From UBA7805 sp036146215 (GTDB taxonomy: Bacteria > Planctomycetota > Planctomycetia > Pirellulales > UBA7805), in assembly GCA_036146215.1 (NCBI GenBank), contig JAYYJN010000168.1, positions 1 through 8,283 on the forward strand: 8,283 nucleotides of DNA. The letters are read 5' to 3'. The notes under the pieces were generated by a model. That model saw nothing but the letters and a program-made list of their open reading frames with translations, was not told where the DNA came from and searched no databases. The position numbers and the translations under genes were made by a program. This document shows positions 1-5,852 of the stretch, piece by piece. The first letter of the stretch is position 1; every line of letters begins with the position of its first letter.

Positions 1-1
1 G

Positions 2-682
2 AATGTACTCACTGTCGGATTTGCAAGACGGTTTGCAACCTACAAGCGTGCTAACATGTTTATGTGGGATCTTGAAAAGATCCACGAAATGATTGCAGAT
101 GGTGATCGCCCGATTCAATTTATTTTTTCCGGCAAAGCGCATCCGGCCGACGAGCCTGGCAAAAAATTAATCCAACAAATTGCTAATCTGCGTCATGATC
201 CTCAGATTGCAGGGCGTGTCGTATTTGTCGAAGATTATGACATCAATGTTGCCCGTCATCTCGTGCAGGGTGTTGATGTATGGTTGAACAATCCAAGACG
301 TCCGCTGGAAGCCTCGGGCACAAGTGGTCAGAAGGTCGTTCTGAACGGCGGGCTGAATTGCTCTATTCTTGATGGCTGGTGGGCCGAAGCATACGACGGG
401 GTTAACGGCTTCGCAATTGGCAATGGTCGCTCCCACTCCTCAAGTGAAGAGACTGATCGGAGGGATGCCGATGCCCTTTACGATGTGCTTGTCAATCAAG
501 TGATACCAATCTTCTACGATCGAGATGATCACGGCTTACCACGGCAATGGATTTCTATGATGATGAATTCAATTGGTTCGCTCGCATGGCGGTTTAGTGC
601 CCATCGCATGGTCATGGATTACTGCCGCAGTGCTTATGTGCCGGCTGCCGGTGGCTTGAGTTGTGACATGAGTGCCCGCTAA
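2..682 (+). CDS. glgP: Alpha-glucan (glycogen) phosphorylase, C-terminal part (5' end outside window)
   Basis: This is the C-terminal 226 residues of a PLP-dependent GT35 glucan phosphorylase, which releases glucose-1-phosphate from glycogen or maltodextrin by phosphorolysis in the cytoplasm. The frame is open from base 2, and the residues before the first in-window Met (position 56) read VGFARRFATYKRA, a conserved block of the family, so the gene begins upstream of the window. The signature EASGTSGQK lies at fragment residues 103-111. Its Lys111 (codon 332-334) is the expected Schiff-base lysine for pyridoxal phosphate. It is followed by LNGGLN and LDGWWAEAYDG. The spelling EASGTSG-x-K with DGWW matches the short alpha-glucan phosphorylase subfamily rather than the E. 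coli GlgP/MalP type (EASGTGNMK). The C-terminus is a plausible natural end at TAA 680-682. I see no convincing hairpin terminator in the 100 bp that follow. The next gene lies on the same strand 102 bp away, and co-transcription is uncertain. Confidence 0.93.
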   Translation, partial: NVLTVGFARRFATYKRANMFMWDLEKIHEMIADGDRPIQFIFSGKAHPADEPGKKLIQQIANLRHDPQIAGRVVFVEDYDINVARHLVQGVDVWLNNPRRPLEASGTSGQKVVLNGGLNCSILDGWWAEAYDGVNGFAIGNGRSHSSSEETDRRDADALYDVLVNQVIPIFYDRDDHGLPRQWISMMMNSIGSLAWRFSAHRMVMDYCRSAYVPAAGGLSCDMSAR

Positions 683-784
683 CGCGACCTCCTGGCCTGG
701 GAGAAATAGCATTATGATCGATTCCCAGATGGGGCGATTGTCTGGTGACGAAGCTAATTATCTCAAAAGTTCATAAGTAGATTA

Positions 785-1009
785 ATGTCGCAAGAACCTC
801 CACTGACGACAACACAATTGGCCGAGGCACTCAAAATCCCTGAATCGCTAGTTCTCTCTTTTCGCGATCAGGGACTCTTGCCACCCACGACCACGTCTGC
901 AGACGCTGATGTGGGTGAGCCTCCACGCTATCTTCGTTCAGAGGTCGTGCGATCTCTGCGGCAGTATCCCGAGGCGATGACGGCAATACGAAAAGCAATG
1001 CGTCAATGA
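785..1009 (+). CDS. Small MerR/excisionase-like helix-turn-helix protein, function unknown
   Basis: This encodes a 74-residue protein. Residues 8-20 (TTQLAEALKIPES) look like the first helix and turn of a MerR/HTH_17-type winged helix. They are followed by a probable recognition helix with FRDQGLLPP (27-35) and by PPRYLRSEVVRSL (46-58), which resembles the 'R-Y-x-x-x-D-V' element that follows the HTH in MerR and excisionase proteins. There is no effector or dimerisation domain after it. The protein is therefore either a minimal DNA-binding protein or a degenerate stub. ATG 785 is the only reasonable start, since an in-frame TAA lies at 755-757, but no good Shine-Dalgarno precedes it. A TATGAT at 713-718 could serve as a -10 box, without a clear -35. 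The gene is convergent with the thiamine gene, 50 bp from its stop. Function and targets cannot be read from sequence. The HTH resemblance was judged by eye. Confidence 0.6.
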   Translation: MSQEPPLTTTQLAEALKIPESLVLSFRDQGLLPPTTTSADADVGEPPRYLRSEVVRSLRQYPEAMTAIRKAMRQ

Positions 1010-1037
1010 CTTGGCTCATCACTGCCCAACGCATCGG

Positions 1038-1079
1038 CTCAACCCGGCCATATACTTTTTCATGCGGATCCGGCTTGAG
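1038..1079. repeat. Imperfect inverted repeat at a convergent gene junction
   Basis: The arms CTCAACCCGG (1038-1047) and CCGGCTTGAG (1070-1079) pair at 9 of 10 positions across a 22-base loop that contains a TTTTT run. The element lies between two convergent genes and covers the last codons and stop of the thiamine gene. It could help end transcription on either strand. However, neither arm is followed by a U-tract in the canonical position and the loop is long, so it is not a textbook intrinsic terminator. Confidence 0.3.
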
Positions 1080-2121
1080 ACGTTGCCCGATCAAGTCGTT
1101 GATGAAGAGTGGCAATTAGACAGCCGGGATCTGTGGCCGATGTAATAGCTGAGGCGACGGCCACTCGAGTTACACCCGCATCGATAACGGCATCGATATT
1201 TTCGAGATTGATGCCGCCGATGGCAAAAACTGGAATCGCTGTTTGATTTGCAACTTGCTTAAGCAGGGAAATCCCACCAAAACTTGCGAATTGCTTCGTC
1301 CTTGATTCAAAGACAGGACCGATTCCGACATAATTCGCACCATCCAATACCGCCTCATTTAATTGCTCGTAATTGTGAGTAGAAACACCGATGAGTCGAT
1401 GCGGCCCTACAATTTGACGCGCATCTTTTGCGCTTAAATCGTCCTGCCCAACGTGAACGCCGTCCGCCCCGGAAAGGACTGCAATATCAGGTCGGTCATT
1501 GATAATCGCCAACGTTTTACTGCCTCGGGTTTTTTCCGCCAACATTCGTGCCCGAGTAACGAGTTCCGCGTCATCCACCCCTTTTACACGAAGTTGTATC
1601 GCACCGACTTCCGCCGACACCAGCGTATCAATCATTTGGGATTCCTGTTCTACAGAACTTTCACCACCGATCAGCGCACAAATTTTAACGTCTTGTAATC
1701 GTTGTAGGCTTGCCTCCAAGGCTTGACTTGCAGCAGCAAGCTTATAACTACGGTAGCGCAGACCTTCGATCTTTTGCGCTGCGGCAATATCAATCAGTTT
1801 GGCGGCTTCCTCCAGACTGCGAAGCGATTGTTGCAGGCGGGCAATGTTTGCAGCGAGCAGATCGGCAACATTAGTCCGTCTGGTCTCACTGCTGAGGGTA
1901 ATGGATGAACCTACATCGGCGTCCGACTGGCGAAAAGCGAGTCTCAACTCAACCGGAAACGTCTGCAATACGGAATTCAGATTGTGGCGAAAGACCTTCC
2001 AATGTTCGGTCAAAATATGGTCGTCAAAAATAAACCGCACAATATCTTCCACTACGCGAACCGCCTCGCTAGCACGATTTGAAGCTGCGTCAAGCAAACG
2101 GTTGATTTTTGAATCTGACAC
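1060..2121 (-). CDS. thiE: ThiD2-ThiE fusion: HMP-phosphate kinase domain plus thiamine-phosphate synthase
   Basis: The product is a predicted bifunctional cytoplasmic thiamine enzyme of 353 residues from GTG 2121. Residues about 7-135 match the ThiD2 type, beginning LLDAASNRASEAVRVVEDI. In the literature this family is an HMP-phosphate kinase unrelated to classical ThiD. Residues about 144-345 are a complete ThiE TIM barrel joining HMP-pyrophosphate to thiazole phosphate to give thiamine phosphate. Visible ThiE motifs are QLRVK (176-180), INDRPDIA (207-214), DGVHVGQDDL (220-229), GVSTHN (245-250), GIGPVFESRTK (266-276, Thr275 and Lys276 for phosphate binding) and AIGGINLENI (300-309). No expected catalytic residue is missing. 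I chose GTG 2121 because TAAGG sits 8 bases before it and the ThiD2 homology begins directly after. A TTG at 2199 would add 26 residues (379 in total) but has no ribosome binding site. The gene stands alone, divergent from clpC, with no TPP riboswitch visible upstream. Confidence is high for ThiE, good for ThiD2 and moderate for the start. Confidence 0.92.
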   Translation of the reverse strand: MSDSKINRLLDAASNRASEAVRVVEDIVRFIFDDHILTEHWKVFRHNLNSVLQTFPVELRLAFRQSDADVGSSITLSSETRRTNVADLLAANIARLQQSLRSLEEAAKLIDIAAAQKIEGLRYRSYKLAAASQALEASLQRLQDVKICALIGGESSVEQESQMIDTLVSAEVGAIQLRVKGVDDAELVTRARMLAEKTRGSKTLAIINDRPDIAVLSGADGVHVGQDDLSAKDARQIVGPHRLIGVSTHNYEQLNEAVLDGANYVGIGPVFESRTKQFASFGGISLLKQVANQTAIPVFAIGGINLENIDAVIDAGVTRVAVASAITSATDPGCLIATLHQRLDRATSQAGSA

Positions 2122-2129
2122 TTTGGCAA

Positions 2130-2134
2130 CCTTA
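2130..2134 (-). promoter_or_regulatory. Ribosome binding site supporting GTG start of thiD2-thiE
   Basis: On the minus strand the sequence TAAGG lies 8 bases before GTG 2119-2121. The alternative upstream TTG (2197-2199) is preceded by an A/T-rich stretch without a purine-rich Shine-Dalgarno. This site therefore decides in favour of the shorter protein. Confidence 0.5.
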
Positions 2135-2244
2135 CATTGTGGATTTTTGCACCGTGGGGCGATGAGGAGAGAGGAAAGCTCATCTTCAAAATGTATCAAA
2201 ATTAAGTGTGATCAATGTAAGTTCGGCGACTAGGCCCCCTCGTG

Positions 2245-2279
2245 TTCAACTACCATTTTTCAACTATTTTTATCAACTG
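2245..2279. repeat. Three spaced TCAACT direct repeats
   Basis: Copies of TTCAACTA occur at 2245-2252 and 2259-2266, and a third, TCAACTG, at 2273-2279. The start-to-start spacing of the TCAACT core is 14 and then 13 bases, with T-rich sequence between. The repeats could be binding sites of an unidentified regulator in the divergent promoter region, or simply A/T-rich chance repetition. On the minus strand each reads AGTTGA, so they could also contribute -35-like TTGA elements for thiE. Confidence 0.35.
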
Positions 2280-2425
2280 TCCGGTGTGACGTGGATTGCC
2301 ACAGAATTCTCTCATCATCGCCTCGGTTTACGCTCTTCAGATGACGTCGAACGGAATGCGGGATGTGAGTCCCACAAAGAATGATATAAACGGCTAATAC
2401 AAGGCATTTGTGAAAAAGAGTTGCC

Positions 2426-2454
2426 TTGATCCATGACCAGAGGAAGGCTAGAAT
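2426..2454 (+). promoter_or_regulatory. Candidate sigma-70-type promoter of clpC
   Basis: TTGATC (2426-2431) and TAGAAT (2449-2454) are separated by exactly 17 bases and match the TTGACA and TATAAT consensus at 4/6 and 5/6 positions. Transcription would begin near 2461, leaving a leader of about 80 bases before ATG 2543. This suggests housekeeping expression. No inverted-repeat heat-shock operator overlaps it. Confidence 0.5.
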
Positions 2455-2542
2455 TTCTCGAGATCCAGTCGCTTTACTGCGTCTGGCGTCCTGTTAGAAA
2501 TGCTTGATGTTCCACTTTGTGTGGTAGACGGAGAAATAGAAC

Positions 2543-5110
2543 ATGTACGAAAGATTCACAGATCGTGCGCGGAAAGTCATGCAGCTGGCAAATCAGGAAG
2601 CGCAGCGATTCAATCATGAATACATCGGCACGGAGCATATTCTTTTGGGCCTTATCAAGGAAGGCAGCGGTGTCGCCGCGAACGTTCTGAAGAACTTGGA
2701 TGTAGACCTCCGAAAAATCCGTCTAGAAGTTGAAAAGCTTGTACAAAGCGGGCCCGATATGGTCACCATGGGTAAGTTGCCACAAACACCGCGAGCTAAA
2801 AAAGTAATTGAGTATTCGATGGAGGAAGCGCGAAACCTCAACCACAACTATGTTGGCACCGAGCACATTCTTCTGGGACTGCTTCGCGAACAGGAAGGTG
2901 TCGCGGCACAAGTGCTTATGAACCTTGGATTAAAACTTGAAGAGGTCCGCGAGGAAGTGCTTAACCTGCTCGGTCATGGCCTTGAAACCGGCGAGGTGGC
3001 TGAACGTGGCGGGGGTGAACGCGGGGGCGGCCCGCAAAGTGGTGGTGGCAAAAGTGGCAAATCAAAAACACCCGCGCTCGACAGCTTCGGTCGCGATCTT
3101 ACTGCTTTGGCTGAGCAGAAAAAGCTGGATCCGGTGATAGGACGAGAACGTGAAATTGAGCGCGCCATTCAGATTTTGTGTCGGCGTACAAAAAACAACC
3201 CGGTATTGCTCGGTGAGGCTGGTGTCGGAAAAACAGCGATTGTAGAAGGATTTGCACAACGGGTCGTTGAGGGCAATGTGCCCGAGTTATTGTGTGATCG
3301 CCGAATTGTTGTTTTAGACCTTGCCATGATGGTTGCGGGCACAAAGTATCGAGGGCAGTTCGAGGAACGAATTAAAGCTGTCATGAACGAAGTACGGCGA
3401 ACGAAGGATACTATTCTTTTTATTGATGAACTCCACACCCTCGTTGGTGCAGGCGGAGCAGAAGGTGCGATTGACGCATCAAATGTTTTGAAGCCCGCGC
3501 TTGCACGAGGCGAAATTCAGTGCATCGGTGCGACCACACTTGACGAATATCGAAAGTACATTGAAAAAGACAGCGCGCTTGACCGTAGATTCCAAGTCGT
3601 GATGGTGGAGCCCTCCAATGCCTCGGAAACGGTCCAAATTCTGAAGGGTTTGCGAGATCGCTATGAAACGCACCATCGAGTCCAAATCACGGATGATGCT
3701 ATCGTATCAGCCGTCGAATTGTCTGATCGCTATATCACGGGGAGGTGTCTACCGGATAAAGCGATCGACGTGATTGACGAAGCGGGTGCACGGGTTCGTT
3801 TAAAGGCCATGACCCGACCCCCAGATTTGAAAGAGATCGATGAGGAAGTCGAGAAACTGAATAAGGAGAAAGAAGAGGCCGTCGCGAACCAGGATTTTGA
3901 AAAAGCAGCAAAACTGCGGGACACGGCCGATAAGCTCAAAAAGAAAAAAGAGACGATTACCCGTGAATGGCGCGAAAAATCGCGTGAGACGGACGGAGTT
4001 GTTGACGAGGATGTCATTGCTGAAGTCGTGTCGAAAATGACGGGAATTCCGCTGACGCGAATGACAACTGAAGACAGCATGCGTTTAATGCAAATGGAAA
4101 AAGAATTGCACGCGCGTGTGATCAGTCAGAATGAAGCGGTCACGGCGATATCAAAAGCGGTACGACGAAGTCGGAGTGGTTTAAAAGACCCGAAGCGGCC
4201 CACGGGTTGTTTTATCTTTGCCGGGCCAACTGGCGTCGGCAAAACATTACTTGCCAAGGCACTTGCCCAATTTATGTTCGGTGATGGTGATGCTCTGATC
4301 CAAGTTGACATGAGCGAGTATATGGAAAAGCACAACGTAAGCCGTCTTGTTGGCGCACCCCCAGGCTACGTTGGTTTTGAGGAAGGTGGTCAACTGACTG
4401 AAAAAATCAGGCGCAGACCTTACGCCGTTGTTTTGCTTGATGAAATCGAGAAGGCCCACCCTGATGTATTTCACATGCTGCTTCAGGTAATGGAAGAGGG
4501 ACGACTGACGGACAGCTTTGGTCGGAATGTAGACTTCCGTAACACGATCCTCATCATGACCACAAACGCGGGTGCAGATGCGATCAAGAATGAGTCTTCT
4601 TTGGGTTTTCAAAAGCCTGACGATGATGCTTCCTACGATTCAATGAAAGAACGCGTCGGCGAGGAAATTGAAAAGGTATTCCGGCCCGAGTTTTTAAATC
4701 GCGTTGATGATGTAATTATATTTCGTCATCTTACGTCGGAAAATCTTAAAGAGGTCATTGATTTGGAACTCTCCAAAGTTCGCGAGCGGTTATTAGATCG
4801 CGGATTTCAATTGGTGCTTACAGATGACGCTAAGTCATTCATTATTAAAAAGGGATCCAACCTAGACTATGGAGCGAGGCCGCTTCGAAGAGCGATTGAA
4901 AACTATGTTGAGGACCCCCTTTCCGAAGAACTCCTCAAAGGGGAATTTGAAGGTAAAAATCGAATTGTTGTTGACGCCGTCAAAGATGATGACGGCAAAA
5001 TCAAACGCCTCGATTTTACTTCCGATTTGGTTGAAACCAGTGAGGATGAAGAACCGGTGGGAGCGGCTACCGGAGAGGATTCAGAATCGCCGAATAAACC
5101 AGACCAATAG
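2543..5110 (+). CDS. clpC: ATP-dependent Clp protease ATP-binding subunit ClpC (Hsp100 unfoldase)
   Basis: This is the hexameric AAA+ unfoldase that feeds substrates into ClpP. Its 855 residues are somewhat longer than the usual 810-850. Domain order: paired Clp_N repeats (about 4-70 and 80-144, each with the 'YIGTEHILLGL' type motif); a Gly-rich linker (about 153-173); AAA D1 with Walker A GEAGVGKT (224-231), Walker B ILFIDE (291-296) and the ALDRRF arginine-finger region (345-350); and a middle domain with a UVR-like segment around DFEKAAKLRD (451-460). AAA D2 follows with Walker A GPTGVGKT (561-568), Walker B VVLLDE (629-634) and sensor-2 YGARPLRRAI (776-785). SSLGFQ (685-690) is the likely ClpP-docking loop, which marks a ClpC rather than a ClpB. 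The last 25 or so residues are acidic and probably disordered. GGAG at 2530-2533, 9 bases before the ATG, supports the start. No mcsA/mcsB or ctsR neighbour is present, unlike in Firmicutes. All catalytic motifs are intact. Confidence 0.97.
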   Translation: MYERFTDRARKVMQLANQEAQRFNHEYIGTEHILLGLIKEGSGVAANVLKNLDVDLRKIRLEVEKLVQSGPDMVTMGKLPQTPRAKKVIEYSMEEARNLNHNYVGTEHILLGLLREQEGVAAQVLMNLGLKLEEVREEVLNLLGHGLETGEVAERGGGERGGGPQSGGGKSGKSKTPALDSFGRDLTALAEQKKLDPVIGREREIERAIQILCRRTKNNPVLLGEAGVGKTAIVEGFAQRVVEGNVPELLCDRRIVVLDLAMMVAGTKYRGQFEERIKAVMNEVRRTKDTILFIDELHTLVGAGGAEGAIDASNVLKPALARGEIQCIGATTLDEYRKYIEKDSALDRRFQVVMVEPSNASETVQILKGLRDRYETHHRVQITDDAIVSAVELSDRYITGRCLPDKAIDVIDEAGARVRLKAMTRPPDLKEIDEEVEKLNKEKEEAVANQDFEKAAKLRDTADKLKKKKETITREWREKSRETDGVVDEDVIAEVVSKMTGIPLTRMTTEDSMRLMQMEKELHARVISQNEAVTAISKAVRRSRSGLKDPKRPTGCFIFAGPTGVGKTLLAKALAQFMFGDGDALIQVDMSEYMEKHNVSRLVGAPPGYVGFEEGGQLTEKIRRRPYAVVLLDEIEKAHPDVFHMLLQVMEEGRLTDSFGRNVDFRNTILIMTTNAGADAIKNESSLGFQKPDDDASYDSMKERVGEEIEKVFRPEFLNRVDDVIIFRHLTSENLKEVIDLELSKVRERLLDRGFQLVLTDDAKSFIIKKGSNLDYGARPLRRAIENYVEDPLSEELLKGEFEGKNRIVVDAVKDDDGKIKRLDFTSDLVETSEDEEPVGAATGEDSESPNKPDQ

Positions 5111-5189
5111 GAATGGATCCTCTATCTACTGACGGCAGCCGGATAATTCCTTGAGAAACGAATCTGGGTTTTGCCGCCTTTCATTTAGT

Positions 5190-5218
5190 TTGAATCGACT
5201 GGCCTATTGGGTTAGGAT
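5190..5218 (+). promoter_or_regulatory. Candidate promoter of the sigma factor-kinase operon
   Basis: TTGAAT (5190-5195) and TAGGAT (5213-5218) lie 17 bases apart, each matching the sigma-70 consensus at 4/6, and sit 37 bases before the sigma factor ATG. No separate terminator for clpC is evident in the 145-base gap, so read-through from clpC is also possible. ECF-type autoregulation cannot be excluded, since the promoter motif for this sigma factor is not known to me. Confidence 0.4.
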
Positions 5219-5255
5219 ACGGTAAGTATTCACCTTGTCCCAGTAGAGTTGGACA

Positions 5256-5852
5256 ATGAAAAACGATCAAGAATGGCACAGCTGGATGGTGCAACTTGCT
5301 GAGGGTAACCCAGAAGCTGAGCACGAGTTCTGGAATCTCTACGGAGAGCGGTTGCAACGCTTGGCTTCTCAGCACCTCTCTTCTGGTCTCAGGCGACGTG
5401 TCGGTGCTGAAGATGTAGTCCAATCTGCCTGCCGCACCTTTCTACGTCGTGCTCAAGATGGACAATTTGATTTCGCCGATGCTGAAAGCCTTTGGCGATT
5501 ACTTTGTGCCATAACGCTAACCAAGGTCCGTCAACAGGCACGTTATCACGGCCGGCAAAAACGTGCGATGAATTTGGAGCGACACCCGAAAACAGACCAA
5601 GCGATGTCCCGCGTGGGACACGTCATCTCAGCCGAACCGACCCCAGCCGAGTCAATTGAGTTTGCAGATCAATTAGAGCAATTGCTTGGGGTTTTGGATG
5701 AAGAAGAGCGCACGGCAGTCATTTTAAAGTTGGAGCAGCACACAAATAATGAGGTGGCTCAGCAACTTAAGTGCTCGGAGCGTACGGTACGACGAATCAT
5801 TGGCAGAGTTCAATCTCGCTGGAAACAAAGTCTGTTGGAAACCGGGACCTGA
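5256..5852 (+). CDS. ECF-type RNA polymerase sigma factor, planctomycetal kinase-linked type
   Basis: This is a 198-residue alternative sigma factor that would direct RNA polymerase to a specific promoter set. Region sigma-2 spans about residues 8-100. It includes RRRVGAEDVVQSACRTFLRR (46-65), equivalent to the 'D-A-E-D-L-V-Q' polymerase-contact segment of region 2.2, followed by region 2.3-like LWRLLCAITLTKVRQQAR. A linker of about 35 residues precedes sigma-4 (about 138-192), whose helix-turn-helix is NNEVAQQLKCSERTVRRII (164-182) for -35 recognition. Length and layout fit the ECF class (sigma-2 and sigma-4 only). The wording 'EDVVQS-x-x-R-T/S-F' is typical of planctomycetal ECF factors found beside Ser/Thr kinases. 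No anti-sigma gene is next to it. The stop TGA (5850-5852) shares its A with the ATG of the kinase gene, so the two are almost certainly co-transcribed and translationally coupled. The ribosome binding site before ATG 5256 is weak (AGAG at about 5245). The target regulon is unknown. Confidence 0.9.
   Translation: MKNDQEWHSWMVQLAEGNPEAEHEFWNLYGERLQRLASQHLSSGLRRRVGAEDVVQSACRTFLRRAQDGQFDFADAESLWRLLCAITLTKVRQQARYHGRQKRAMNLERHPKTDQAMSRVGHVISAEPTPAESIEFADQLEQLLGVLDEEERTAVILKLEQHTNNEVAQQLKCSERTVRRIIGRVQSRWKQSLLETGT

Larger units (their letters stand above)
2122..2542. other. Divergent intergenic region between thiE and clpC (about 420 bp)
   Basis: This gap separates the left-facing thiamine gene from the right-facing clpC and must contain promoters for both. 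I see a good right-facing sigma-70-like promoter (2426-2454) and a cluster of TCAACT motifs (2245-2279). I do not see a convincing left-facing -35/-10 pair, a TPP riboswitch, or a CIRCE or CtsR-like operator. There is also no coding frame with family-like content. If the TTG start of the thiamine gene is used, the left 78 bases are coding. Confidence 0.6.

Noticed and set aside
831..1115. A 94-codon minus-strand open frame opposite the HTH gene and thiE 3' end
   Set aside because: It overlaps the thiE stop in another frame and the HTH gene on the other strand, and its translation has no family-like pattern. It is best read as a shadow.
2122..2420. TPP riboswitch upstream of the thiamine gene
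   Set aside because: I looked on the minus strand for the conserved CTGAGA and the A-C-C-T-G-A...G-G-A-T-A-A-T-G-C type blocks and did not find them.
2433..2507. A 24-codon frame (ATG 2433 to TGA 2505) upstream of clpC that might be a leader peptide
   Set aside because: Its ATG lies between the -35 and -10 of the best promoter, so it would not be transcribed from that promoter. It has no stalling motif.
2222..2542. CIRCE or CtsR heat-shock operator before clpC
   Set aside because: No TTAGCACTC/GAGTGCTAA pair or GGTCAAA-type direct repeat is present. The short GGGA-TGTGAG-TCCC hairpin near 2360-2373 has only four base pairs.
3730..4080. A long Ser/Phe-rich minus-strand frame within clpC
   Set aside because: It is antisense to the ClpC middle domain. 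The Lys/Glu-rich coiled coil on the + strand gives Ser/Phe-rich codons on the other, a typical shadow.
5111..5255. Intrinsic terminator after clpC
   Set aside because: The only pairings seen are a 5 bp CGGCA/TGCCG with a loop of more than 30 bases and a 4 bp CCTA/TAGG, neither followed by a U-tract.
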